Shown here piece after piece: positions 11,401 to 23,626 of a stretch of DNA of 64,000 bases (position 1 is the first letter of the stretch; every line of letters begins with the position of its first letter). Source of the stretch: Pyrus communis. Its lineage: Eukaryota > Streptophyta > Magnoliopsida > Rosales > Rosaceae. The stretch lies in the NCBI RefSeq assembly GCF_963583255.1, contig NW_026908883.1:124001-188000 (forward strand), written 5' to 3'. The translations under genes and the position numbers were made by a program. A model generated the notes under the pieces. It saw only the letters and a program-made list of their open reading frames with translations. It made no database searches and was not told where the DNA came from.

Positions 11401-13680
11401 CTTTCTTATGCCTTTCATAGATCAAATGCTTGAGAGATTGGCAGGTTACTCACATTATTGTTTTCTGGATGGATACTCATGTTACAATCAAATTGCAATC
11501 GCTCCTGAGGATCAAGAGAAAACAACCTTTACTTGCCCCTTTGGCACATTTGCATACAGGAGAATGCCTTTTGGACTTTGCAATGCTCCAGCAACATTCC
11601 AAAGATGCATGTTGGCCATCTTTTCTGACATGGTAGAAAGATTCATTGAGGTATTTATGGATGACTTCTCAGTGTTTGGTTCCTCTTTTGATGAATGTCT
11701 TAACCATCTCTCTTTAGTACTTCAAAGATGTCAAGAAACAAATTTGGTTCTCAATTGGGAAAAGTGCCAATTTATGGTGAAACAAGGAATTGTGTTGGGA
11801 CATGTAATCTCTAGCAAAGGAATGGAGGTGGACAAAGCCAAAATTGACGTCATCACCAATATGGTAGCCCCCACCACTGTGAAGGGAGTAAGAAGTTTTT
11901 TGGGCCATGCGGGTTTTTATTGTCGTTTCATTAAGAACTTTTCAATGATCACTCGTCCATTATGCAATCTGTTAGTGCAGTTTTAGGGCAGAGGGTGAAC
12001 AAGCTTCCACATGTGATCTACTATGCAAGCAGAACTCTGCATGATGCCCAACTTAACTATTCCACAACTGAAAAGGAGTTGCTTGCTGTTGTTTTTGCCT
12101 TAGAAAAGTTTAGGTCATATCTTGTGGGATCTAAAGTTATTGTGTTTTCTGATCATGCAGCCCTTAGGTACTTGATGACAAAGAAGGATGCTAAACCACG
12201 CTTGATTAGATGGATACTCTTACTACAAGAGTTTGACTTGGAAATTCGAGATAAGAAGGGCAATGATAATGTTGTGGCTGACCATTTGTCCAGGCTTAAT
12301 GAAAACCATGGAGTTGGACAACCCTTGCCCCTAAATGAATCATTTCCAGATGAGCAACTCCTTGTTGTTCAAGAACAAGAACCATGGTATGCAGATTTTG
12401 TTAATTATCTTGCTTGTGGTATAATGAGAAATGACCTTTCTTTTCAGGAAAGAAAGAAGTTCCTTGCCATGGTAAAGCACTATGTTTGGGACGAACCATA
12501 TTTGTTTAAATATTGCCCTGATCAAATCATTAGGAGGTGTGTCCCAGAGAGTGAGCAACAAAGCATCCTAACATTTAGCCACACATTGGCATGTGGAGGC
12601 CATTTTGGTGCCAAAAAGACATCTCTAAAGGTTTTACAATCTGGTTTCTTTTGGCCTACTTTATTCAAAGATGCTTTTGATTTTTGCTCTAAGTGTGATA
12701 GGTGCCAGAAAATGGGGAACATTAGCCGAAGAAATGAGATGCCATTGAACAACATTTTGGTGGTGGAACTCTTTGATGTTTGGGGAATCGATTTTATGGG
12801 ACCATTTCCATCCTCTTTTGGCTACTTATACATATTAGTGGCAGTGGATTACGTATCCAAATGGGTTGAAGCCATTGCTACAAGAACTAATGATCATAAG
12901 GTTGTGTTGAATTTTCTTAAAGATGTGCATTTTTGTAGGTTTGGAACTCCAAGAGCTATTATTAGTGATGGTGGCAGCCATTTCTGCAACAAACCTTTTG
13001 AATCTTTGATGAAGAAGTACAACATCAACCACAAAGTGGCAACCCCGTACCATCCTCAAACCTCTGGACAAGTGGAGATTAGCAATAGGGAGATCAAGAA
13101 CATTTTGATGAAGACTGTGAGCCCTACAAGGAAGGATTGGTCATTGAGGTTAAATGATGCACTATGGGCATATAGAACAGCATACAAGACCCTCATTGGT
13201 ATGAGTCCTTATCGCCTTGTGTTTGGGAAAGCTTGTCATTTGCCAATGGAGCTTGAACACCGTGCATATTGGGCCATCAAGAAGTTCAACTTTGATTACA
13301 AGGATGCTGGAGTAGCAAGGAAGCTCCAACTTAATGAGTTAGAAGAGCTTAGAAATGAGGCATATGAGAATGCCAAAATCTACAAGGAACGGACTAAGCT
13401 CTATCATGACAAGGCCATCCTAAGGAAGGAGTTTCACCAAGGTATGAAGGTACTTTTGTATGACTCACGTTTGAGACTTTTTCCAGGAAAACTGAAGTCT
13501 AGGTGGGTGGGACCATTCAAAGTGCTGCAAACATTTCCCCATGGAGCTGTGGAGATATAGAACATGAAGAATGGCACTTCTTTTAAAGTCAACGGGCAGT
13601 GATTGAAACCATACTTGGATAAAGTGGAGGAAGAGCAAGTGTATCAAATCGTAGATGTTCTTGAATTTACAACACCATGA
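8453..13680 (+). pseudogene. Broken gag-pol polyprotein of element G
   Basis: The ATG at 8453 opens a gag with capsid-like sequence and a CCHC knuckle (C-x2-C-x4-H-x4-C starting at residue 313). The protease follows with LDLGAS (Asp 621), then reverse transcriptase with FMDD at 1068-1071. Just after the RT (near 11970-11985) a deletion of roughly 140 bp, judged against D, removes the start of RNase H including its first catalytic Asp and shifts the frame. The second frame carries the rest of RNase H and an integrase with all three catalytic residues (first Asp at 12790-12792, then DX35E). The C-terminus has further stops at 13558-13560 and about 13601. The gene cannot make a full polyprotein. 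It is clearly related to D but distinct in sequence. Confidence 0.9.
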
Positions 13681-14378
13681 ACAAGCTACCATGTCTTGCC
13701 TAGACATTAAATAAAGCGCTTGCTAGGAGGCAACCTAGTGTGGTTTGTGTTTTTTTCTTTATGTTGTGTTTATTTTGTTACCATTCCATATTCTTTGCCT
13801 ACTTGCATTGCATACAATTTTAAACATCGAGGACAATGTTTAGATTAGGTTTGGGGGTGGTTTGGAAGTTTTGTTTTGTGTTTGTGTTTGTTTGAGGTGT
13901 TAGTTTTGGTTAAGAATGTTTGTGCATGCTAATACGAATGTATATGAGGACTATGTTTGAAAACAAACGATTGGGTTGCTATGGAAAAGAGTTGCATCTT
14001 GTTGTCATTTATAAGGCTATAACTCTTGAAATTATGATGATAGAGGTACCATACTCAAATTCTGGAAGAAGAATAGTGGAGACTACCCTAGTGAGTTATT
14101 TTGAGCCTAATTGCTTCTTTGAGAGGGTTTAAAGTGTTTCTACTCCTATCTGTTTCTTTCAATTTCACTTTAAATGATCTCATTACTTCTATTTTGATTG
14201 AATACTAAGAATTACTCTCTTTGCAGATACCATGTGTTTAGTATCATTCATGAATGAAACCAATGAGACGATGTTAGGCTATGCATGTTTTAACTACTAA
14301 AAGACTTAAATCCCATCCCTTTGTGTGCTCCATTCACCCTTGTTGCAGCCAAACACTTTAGCCCAATTCTTTCATCAC
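13681..14378 (+). other. 3' non-coding region of G
   Basis: No convincing gene. GAGGACAATG followed by AGGTTTGGGGGTGG (about 13829-13860) is the G-type form of the internal polypurine-like motif found after pol in the other elements. A 70-codon frame at 13920-14132 shows no known feature. Confidence 0.6.
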
Positions 14379-16702
14379 TGATGCGTGAATTTATACGCAC
14401 ACAAATTAAACCCTCTTTTTATCAATTGTAGTAAGTATGTAAGTAGGGATCGTTCTGGACCGGGGATTAGGAGGGATTGTTATCCACTTGGATTTGACTC
14501 AAAAACGTAAAATAACAATATGAAACACTATACTAGACTCAAAGAATGCAAAGCTAAACTTTAAAACACTAAGACAAACCAAAAGACTCAAAACAACACA
14601 AACACACTCAAATCTGCCTAAAAACCACTTTCTGGGCAGATTTGAGCACAAACACAAATTTGGACGAAATTAAGTAATAACTTGACTCAAGAACGTAAAA
14701 ACACAATATAAAACACTAAACTAACTCAAAGAATGTAAAACTAAACACTTAAAACATTAAAACAAACCAAAAGACTCAAACATCACCCAAAACACTCAAA
14801 ACTGCCTTAAAATCACTTTCTGGGCAGTTTTGAGCACTTTGGTGAATCTGGACGAAATTGGGAAATAAAATGAATCAAAACACTTAAAAGCACAAACTAA
14901 ATTGATTTCTAACTAAATTGGACATTAAAGTAAATGGGGATTTAGATTTATACGAAAATTGAAATAACAAAACAAGTTAATAAACTAAACAGATTGTAAA
15001 ACGAATTTGATGGAATGGAATGAATGGATGATAGAATGGCTAAGGGGTTCATCTCCATACATGTTATACTTGCATAATAAAATGATTTCCAATTGCATTT
15101 CAATAAACTATGATACTCAACACCCCAAGTTAACCGTGATGCACTAATTAACCTTCAAATCTTCCTAACGTTATTGAATTGGATGATGCATGCGACAATT
15201 CAAAACATTCCCCACAAGTCCTCAACATGAATGCATAGAAGAGGTACAAGCAAGAATCATTACGCTCTATGAAAATTATAAGTGTTGACGAGGCATTCGT
15301 TACTATGGATTGCATGAAACTTATGCCAAGAATTCATTTAACGCGATTGTTTATAAGCAACCTCCACTACTTGTGAATATAAGTTCATAACGATTAGGTG
15401 AAACTCACTTATATTCTAGCGTCATATTCATGCATGAAAATTAAGTGTGCACTCTCAATGAACATACATAAATAAGTTATCAATCAAACAGTTAAACGAA
15501 TTGAATCCACAACTTATGAAACGCAATTAGAAGTATTCAAATCAAAATGCAAGCATAAACATATATTTGAATCACCCCCTAACCAAGGGGGGTTTAGTTC
15601 CTCATGGTACAAAACAAAGAGAATCAAAGAAACACCTAAACATTCCAACAACTCAAACTTGAATTGTATGAACGTTTAGGCCCTCTTATCATCCATTCCT
15701 CATTCGTACAAAACAAAGAGTATTGAAATTAAACGTTGAAATCAAAGAAACACCTAAACATTCCAACAACTCAAACTTGAATTGTATGAACGTTTAGGCA
15801 CTCTTCTCTTCCTCTTCGTTGTAGCACAAGGTCTAGGGATAGTTTGATGGTGTGAATGGTTTGGGAAGTGGTGGAAATGGAAGGATGGTGTTTGGATTGT
15901 AAGGGAGAGCACGGCACAAGGGAGTTTGATGGTCTACATTTCTGCAATGGATGAGTTTATGGAAGAAATGGATGGACTTTGTGAAAGGCAAGGCCCCAAG
16001 GGACCAATTTCTGTTGTGAAATGAATGTGTATGAATGAGTGTGAATGAATGGGTATTTATAGGTGAAATGGGGGGAACATGACAGCTAGGTTGCATGTGC
16101 ACATGTTGGTTGAATGATTATGAGTGCATGTGGCTGAAATAGCATGTGGAATGGCTGGAAATGCAAGGAGAAGGCATGTGCACGGTTTTGGGAGAGAATG
16201 GGAGTGCAAGTGGCTGAAATGTTAGAGGAACAAGTGCATGTGGCTGCATTGTGGTGCAATGATGGAGGAACAATGGCAATGATGATTTCTGGTGGTGTTT
16301 TGGGTGCATGTGGAATGAATGATTTCTTGGTGAGTGGATGCATGTGTTGATTAAAGGGGGAATGCAAAGGAAAAGCTAGAAATGCATGTGGAGTGGCTGC
16401 AAGGTGAATGAATAATGAAATGGGAAAGCATGTGCAAGGTTTTGGTGTGAATGATTGAATGTGCATGTGGCTGCAATGGAGGAGGAATCCTTCAATTTCG
16501 TCAATCCTCTTGGCTCCAAGCATATGATATCCATTCCAATCTCTAATTTGCTCCAAAAGGCTCCAAAAGGCATCATTTTGCATACTTTGCCCTTAGAACC
16601 TGAAAACACACAAAAGAAGCATAAAGGACTAAAATAACTAAAGAAACATAACGTAAATGCACGAGAACAAGCCATTTAAGTCGCATGAATATGCTCCTAT
16701 CA
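14379..16702 (-). repeat. LTR of element L (minus), inserted in G
   Basis: On the minus strand it starts TGATAGGAGC (16702) and ends with a diverged CACGCATCA (14379), 2,324 bp. The minus TATA box is at 16054-16061. It is the 3' LTR of a minus element. The left flank is ATCAC, and a matching duplication is not found at 22165. Confidence 0.85.
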
Positions 16703-17065
16703 AATACCCCCACACTTATCTTTTGCTAGTCCTCGAGCAAAACAAAACAACAAAAGAACACGAAACTAGACAAAACGAACAAAACACAACCTACACCTTC
16801 CAACAATCGTCTCACGGATTTCCAATGCACATGACAAGTTAAAAATCATTAGTCCCATAGATTTTTGTCATCTTCACACTTAAGTACATTCTTACTCATA
16901 GTCACCACATATTATTTCACAATTAAGCATTTAAAACTATGTTTTGAATGTAGTAACATGCCTTAGAGAATTTGCTCAAATCCTTACAAGATATGCACTC
17001 GTTTTTCACACAGATTTTCTGACTACACACCCTACACTAGGTATATGTGAGAAGATTGATGTAAA
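16703..17065 (-). mobile_element. L internal remnant with antisense polypurine tract
   Basis: AATACCCCCACACTT right after the LTR is the complement of the polypurine tract. The following sequence is the complement of about 19125-19501 and of the matching part of C, E and I. It stops matching at about 17065. No gene. Confidence 0.75.
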
Positions 17066-17136
17066 CATGTAAACATATTGTACAAATAACGCAGAAGGAA
17101 ACGGTCAATCGAAGCATGTGGAGACAACCACAACAA
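17066..17136. other. Junction filler between L and A
   Basis: About 70 bp match neither the minus internal region on the left nor the plus internal region on the right. Part (GAAGCATGTGGAGACAA) resembles a stretch found again at about 17457-17473, so it looks like a local copy made during end joining. Confidence 0.5.
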
Positions 17137-19501
17137 ATACATGTGCTGCTTCATTCGCCGTTTCTTCAAAAGCAAAGGTATCTCATATCATCAAGGTCTA
17201 AAGCAAAAGTATCTCATATCATGCTCTTTCCCTGTCCTTTCCTTTGTCCTTGTTATTACTCGCATGGCAAAGTAAACGAAAGCAATCAGAGGCACTTGGA
17301 GTCAGTCTTCTGTTCAGGAACCGACTGCCTGGAATCCATTCCTGATTGCTTACCTAGCGTTGCTCTCGAGTAGTCATCTTCAACGGTTGACACACTTCCG
17401 GAGAAGGGACCACTTCTGCAAGGGGAGCAAGCAAGGCAAGTGAAAATGATACATTGAAGCATGTGGAGACAAACATAGGCTGAGTTATCCTCCAACCCTT
17501 TTCAATACGAATTGGAAAGATTGAACAAAGAAACAGACCAAAGGAGTAAGCTCAGACCTTCGGGGGAGACCGAAAGAATCCTGCTGCCCAGTTCAAGAGT
17601 AGCACAAAGGAAAATCAATGATGGGAGGAACCCCTGTGGAATCAACAAAATCAAGCCTCAATGCAATCACCAAGGAGAAGATGGAATTTACACTCCATAA
17701 CCAGATTTGCGTCTCTAAACTCTTCTCCTTGTTAATTACATTCTGCCATGTTTAGTATGTTTAAGTGCTTTTTGTGTGTTTACTTATGTTTTGTGTGAAT
17801 CTATGCTTAAAACATTGAGGACAATGTTTGATTTAAGTGTGGGGGGGGGGGGGGGGTAACTAAGTATATTTGATGCAAATTCGTGGGATTTTATCGCCCA
17901 TAACTTCAAATGTTGTTCCTTGCTGTTTTAAGGTGTTTTTAAGTTGTTTTAGAGTGTTTTAGTATGTTTTGTTTTTATAACTCCGAAAATCACATAAAAA
18001 TTTGAAAAACATGTTTTAAAAAGCCTAAAAAGAGTGTTTTGAGTCGTTTTTGTGTGTTTGTGTCTTAGGGTACCTTCCAACACAATGATAAGGATTTGGT
18101 TTGTAATTGCATGACGGTTAAAAAGAGTTATTAACATAGAGAAAAGTTTGATTTACTCTTGGTATATGCTGGGTTATGGTTATAATGTATGACTTCACAT
18201 GCAATCATAAAAGAAAAATTCGTTTTTGTAACATGCTTGAAGGAAGAAACTCAAACAAACGCTACATCCCTGTGAGACTCGAGCCATTACTTTCTTTGGA
18301 GAGTTATTTTCTGTGATTCTTTGTTTTCTAAAGTTGTTGCATGATCTCATTATTCCTTGCTTGGTTGCTACTTAGAATGCAATTGTATCATGATAGAACT
18401 AAATGCTAGAACTAATATCCGTTTCATTCAAAGCATGATATTGATTGCATAACATACAATAAGATGAAGTTGTTAGTCAAGCCAAAGCCAAAAAGCCTAT
18501 CCCTTTTCACATGTATTGTAGGATTACCCCTTTTGAGCCTTTTCAAGCTTATTTTCTTTGTTAACCCCTTGTTCTTAAAGGATAGTGAAGCATGACTTAG
18601 AATGAACTCCTTTTGATCAATATACTGCAGAAAATAAGTGTGGGGGAAGATAATAGGGCACGGCCAAAGAATGAAATAAAGAAAAAAAAAATTGTTGAAA
18701 AGAAAGAAAAGAAAAAAAAAAGAGTTGAAAAATAAGTGAGAATGATCTCACAAGCATTGGTTATTGAAGGAAGGGTCCAAAAGAGTGAATTTGACCCTAG
18801 TTGTTGCATGAATCTTCCCTTGTGTTTAAAAGTTGATTTCTGCCATTAAAAGTGAGTTTAAGTGTCAATTTCATTACTTCGCTTCCTATTACTTTAAGAA
18901 CCTTTGTTTTACTTTACCTTTCTTTGTTAAACCATTACCCTTAGCCCCGTTACAACCCTCAACTTCTATCTTGATGTTATGTATTCAATATGTGGAGTTT
19001 GGAATTGATATGAGCTTATGGAATCCCTGGTTCTCATTCTAAGTAGTAGCATTCCATTCATGAGATCATATTCATGTCATTATCGTAAATCCAGAAAATG
19101 CTTTCTTTGATATAACATATGTGAGATGCTAGTCTTTCATGTTTACATCAATCTCTCACATATAACTAGTGTAGGGTGTGTAGTCAGAAAATCTGTGTGA
19201 AAATAGAGTGCATTCTAGTAAGGAATTGAGGAAATTCTCTAAGGCATGTTACTACATTCGAAATGTGTTTTAAATGCTTAATTGTGAACTAGTATGTGGT
19301 GACTATGATTAAGAATGTACTTAAGTGTAAAGATGGCTAAAATCTGTGGGAATAATGATTTTTAACTTGTCATGTGCATTGGAAATCCGTGAGACGATTG
19401 TTGGAAGGTGTAGGTTGTGTTTTGTTCGTTTTGTCTAGTTTCGTGTTCTTTTGTTGTTTTGTTTTGCTCGAGGACTAGCAAAAGATAAGTGTGGGGGTAT
19501 T
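17137..19501 (+). mobile_element. Element A: 3' internal region (non-autonomous type)
   Basis: This matches C at 53240-55624 in the same orientation. It has no gene that I can support. It carries three polypurine-like motifs: about 17835-17858, where the G run has grown to 16 G (17841-17856), 18634-18650, and the terminal tract AAGTGTGGGGGTATT at 19487-19501. An A-rich tract lies at 18675-18725. Upstream parts of A (antisense gene, gag remnant, primer site, 5' LTR) are missing. Confidence 0.75.
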
Positions 19502-19789
19502 TGATAGGAGCATATTCATGCGACTTAAATGGCTTGTTCTCGTGCATTTACGTTATGTTTCTTTAGTTATTTTAGTACTTTAAGCTATTTTCGTGTGTTT
19601 GTAGGTCCAAAGGGCTAAAGGAGCAATAAGATGCATTTGGAGACTTTTGGAGCACTTTTGGGCTAAGGATGGATAGCTTATGCTTGGAGCCAAAGTGTTG
19701 GACGAAATTGAAGACCAAATTGAAGACCAAAGTGTTGGAACCTTGTTCCCTTTAGTTTTAGGACATTTAAACCTTTCCTAATCCCATTC

Positions 19790-20500
19790 ATCAACACATG
19801 CATCCACATGCATTCACCCTTTAAACCATTAAATCCACATGCTTTCCTATTCAATTAAATCAGCCACATGCATTCATCATCATAACCTAGCTGTCATTCC
19901 ACTTCATTGCACATGCATCTTCAAATAAATCAGCCATTCCACATGCATATTCAACCTAGCTGTCATTGCACATGCATTCACTCTTTAATTCACATGCATT
20001 TACTCTTTAATTCACATGCAAAACATCCCATTCCATCTCCCATTTCAGATTGCATTCCATAATCATTCACTCACCTTTAATCCACATGCATCTTCCATAA
20101 ATCAAATCAGCCACAATCACCACCACATTCACTCACCACAAACATTCCACATGCATTCATCAACATATCTAGTTGTCACTCACATGCATTTCCTTCATCA
20201 TTTCCAACCCACATGTCCCTTTAATCATTCAAACATACACCCATTCACCACCAGAAATCATCCTTGCCATGAGTTCCCATCAGATTTCCATCATATTCAC
20301 ATGCATTCCATCCTTTAAAACATTGCACATGCACTCCCTTTAATTAATTAAGCCACATGCACTCCCATCCATTTCATCATTGCAGCCAACACATGCTTTC
20401 ACATGCATTTTCAGATTGTCCCCTTGCACATGCAGCCACTTATTCAAAGCACATGCATTTCCACCCTTTAATCACATGCATAAATCAGCCACATGCATCT
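19790..20500 (+). promoter_or_regulatory. CATGCA (RY-like) array in the U3 of A
   Basis: I count about 19 copies of CATGCA, nearly all within CACATGCA and all on the plus strand, in about 710 bp. CATGCA is the core of the RY element bound by plant B3 factors such as ABI3, FUS3 and LEC2. The array precedes the TATA box. Spacing is irregular, so it is not a simple tandem repeat. Confidence 0.55.
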
Positions 20501-20559
20501 CCCATCACCATTCCAGATTTCCACCACCCTCCTAGCTGTCATGTTCCCCCCATTTCACC

Positions 20560-20567
20560 TATAAATA
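20560..20567 (+). promoter_or_regulatory. LTR TATA box of A
   Basis: TATAAATA follows the CATGCA array and precedes the probable R region. The same box lies at 26659-26666 and 56253-56260 in C and, inverted, in L, E and F. Confidence 0.7.
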
Positions 20568-20822
20568 ACCCTTCATTGCAGCCACAAAGGGGGGGATCCA
20601 TTCACCACAGAAATAAGGCCTTTGTGCCAGAAATTCACCCATTCCAAACACTCTTCCATAAACTCATCCATTGCAGAAATGTAGACCATCAAACCACCCC
20701 CTTTGTGCCGTGAGTCTCCCCTACAAATCCAAACACCATCCTTCCATTCCTCCACCACTACCCAAACACACCATCAAACTATCCTTAGACCTTGTGCTAC
20801 AACGAAGAGGAAGAGAAGAGTG

Positions 20823-20986
20823 CCTAAACGTTCATACAATTCAAGTTTGAGTTGTTGGAATGTTTAGGTGTTTCTTTGATTTCAATGTTTAATTTCAATA
20901 CTCTTTGTTTTGTACGTATGAGGAATGGAAGAGAAGAGTGCCTAAACGTTCATACAATTCAAGTTTGAGTTGTTGGAATGTTTAGG
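20823..20986 (+). repeat. Duplicated hairpin block in the A LTR
   Basis: Two 46-bp copies (20823-20868 and 20941-20986, period 118) each begin CCTAAACGTTC and end GAATGTTTAGG, and can fold into a stem of about 14 pairs. C has the same pair at 26861-26906 and 26979-27024. Confidence 0.6.
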
Positions 20987-22164
20987 TGTTTCTTTGATTT
21001 CAAAGTTATGAGGAAATTCGAAATATATGTTTATGCTTACATTTTGATTTGATTACTTCTAATTGCGTTTCATAAGTTGTGATTCAATTTGTTTAACCGT
21101 TTGATTGATAACTTATTTATGTATGTTTATTGAGAGTGCACGCTTAATTTTCATGCATGAATATGACGCTAGAATATAAGTGAGTTTCACCTAATAGTTA
21201 CGAACTTATATTCACAAGTAGTGGAGGTTGCTTATAAACAATCGCGTTAAACGAATTCTTGGCATAAGTTTCATGCAATCATAGTAACGAATGCCTCGTC
21301 AACACTTATAATTTTCATAGAGCGTAATGATTCTTGCTTGTACCTTTTCTATGCATTCATGTTGAGGACTTGTGGGGAATGTTTTGAATTGTCGCATGCA
21401 TCATCCAATTCAATAACGTTAGGAAGATTTGAAGGTTAATTAGTGCATCACGGTTAACTTGGGGTGTTGAGAATTAATGGTTTATTGAAATGCAATTGGA
21501 AATCATTTTATTATGCAAGTGTAACATGTGTGGAGAAGAACCTTCTAGCTAGCATTCATCCATTCATTTTCATTGCATTCATATTTACATTATGTCTAGT
21601 TTATTAAACTTGTTTCGTTATTTCAATTTTTGTCAAATTAAAATCCCCCTTTACTTTATTGTCTAATTTAGTTAGAAAGTGTCTTAGTTTGTGTTTATAA
21701 GAGTTTTGAGTCATTTTGTTACACAAATTCGTCCAAATTTGTGTTTGTGCTCAAATCTGCCCAGAAAGTGGTTTTTAGGCAGATTTGAGTGTGTTTGTGT
21801 TGTTTTGAGTCTTTTGGTTTGTTTTAGTGTTTTAAAGTTTAGTTTTGCATTCTTTGAGTCTAGTATAGTGTTTTATATTGTTATTTTACGTTTGAATCAA
21901 GCCATAATCTTAAATTCGTCCAACATTGGGTTTAAGGTCAGAAACTGCCTAGTTAGTGTTTTTAGGCAGTTTTGTGTCCTTTGAACTTGTTTTGTGTCCT
22001 TTGAGTCTTGGTGAACGTTTTTAACTTTGTTTTTATGTTTTTGAGTCAAATCCAAGTGATTAACAATCCCTCCTAATCCCCGGTCCAGAACAATCCCTAA
22101 TTACACTTATACCACAATTTGACGAAAAGAGGGTTTAATTTGTGTGCGTATAAATCTCGCATCA

Positions 22165-23626
22165 GTGCACTCTCAATAAACATACATAAATAAGTTATCA
22201 ATCAAACGGTTAAACAAATTGAATCCACAACTTATGAAATGCAATTAGAAGTAATCAAATCAAAATGTAAGCATAAACATATATTTCGAATCACCCCCTA
22301 GCTAAGGGGGGTTTAGTTCTTCATAACATTGAAATCAAAGAAACACCTAAACATTCCAACAACTCAAACTTGAATTGTATGAACGTTTAGGCACTCTTCT
22401 CTTCCATTCCTCATACGTACAAAACAAAGAGTATTGAAATTAAACATTGAAATCAAAGAAACACCTAAACATTCCAACAACTCAAACTTGAATTGTATGA
22501 ACGTTTAGGCACTCTTCTCTTCCTCTTCGTTGTAGCACAAGGTCTAAGGATAGTTTGATGGTGTGAATGGTTTGGGGAGTGATGGAAATGGAAGAGGAGT
22601 GGTGTTTGGATTTGTAGGGAATTGGTGGATTTGCATGGCAAAGGGGGAGGGGTTTTGGTGAATTTCTGAAGATGGAAGAATGAATGAGAATGAATGAGTG
22701 TGAATGAGTGTGAATGAATGTTGTGTGAAGTGTGTATGGTTTTTATAGGGAGATGAATGGATGGGAGAGGGAACATGACAGCTAGGTTAAGTGAATGCAT
22801 GTGCAAAACAGCTAGGATGGCTGAAATTGTAAGGGGAATGCATGTGCAATGTTGGAAATCTGATGGGAGAAAGGTGGATGCATGTGTTGGCTGATTTAAA
22901 GAATGTGAGGGAATGATGAAAGGGGCAACATGACAGCTAGGATGAATGCATGTGGAGTGCATGTGCAATGATTTAAAGGATGGAATGCATGTGAATATGC
23001 TAGAAATCTGATGGGAATGAATGATTAAATGTGAATGGCTGATTAGAATCTAGGGTGCATGTGGGTTAGAAATGCATGTGGGTGAATGTTTGAATGATTA
23101 AAGGGGAAACATGACAGCTAGGTTGGTTGGTGGCTGCCATGGAGGTGTGGAATGATGGAATTGCACAAGGGGAATGAATGTGCACGGTTTTGGTGTGGAG
23201 AAATGATTATGGATGCATGTGTTGAATGATTTCTTGGTGAGGGATGTGGAGTGGCTGGAATGATGAAAGAATAAAGGGTGCATGTGGGTTAATTAACTAA
23301 AGGGAGTGCATGTGCAATGTTGTTGTTGGTGCAATGATGGAGGAACAAGTGCATGTGGCTGAAATGTGGAAGGTGTGTGGCTACTTCAAGTAGGAATCCT
23401 TGTGACATCAACTCTTCAATTTCGTCCATTCCTTTTGCTCCAAGTATAAGTTATCCCTTCCAAGTCCAATTTTGCTCCAAAATGCTCCAAAATGCATCTT
23501 TTTGCTTCCTTAGCCACATGAACCTAAAAACACACGAAAATGGCTTAAACGCCAAAAACAACTATGAATTAACAATATAAATGCACGAAAACAAGCTAAG
23601 TAAGTCGCCTAAATATGCTCCTATCA
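22165..23626 (-). repeat. Truncated 3' LTR of element I
   Basis: On the minus strand it starts TGATAGGAGC at 23626 and runs to 22165, where it meets the end of the plus LTR of A. About 1 kb of its 3' end is missing compared with A. It has CATGCA motifs in U3. No gene. Confidence 0.85.

Larger units (their letters stand above)
7910..14378 (+). mobile_element. Element G: internal region, decayed autonomous Athila-like element
   Basis: It contains the primer-binding site, a broken gag-pol and the start of the 3' non-coding region. A minus-strand LTR begins at 14379, and the rest of G, including a downstream 3' LTR, does not reappear in the window. Confidence 0.85.
19502..22164 (+). repeat. 3' LTR of element A
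   Basis: It starts TGATAGGAGC and ends CGCATCA, 2,663 bp, close in length and sequence to the E LTRs. It follows a polypurine tract directly. The right flank is GTGCA, inside a minus LTR. U3 holds a dense CATGCA array, and a TATA box and duplicated hairpin follow. Confidence 0.9.

Noticed and set aside
8453..13680. Two separate genes, gag-RT and RNaseH-integrase
   Set aside because: Alignment to D by eye shows one polyprotein with a deletion and frameshift at about 11975.
14379..22164. A single complete element bounded by TGAT and CATCA
   Set aside because: The LTRs are in opposite orientation, the flanks (ATCAC and GTGCA) do not match, and internal DNA changes strand at 17066-17136.
22465..22968. 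Open frames rich in His, Met, Ser and Pro in LTRs (also 16086-16583, 20016-20318, 41572-42167)
   Set aside because: They follow from CATGCA/CACATG repeats without stops, lie in U3, and show no domain.
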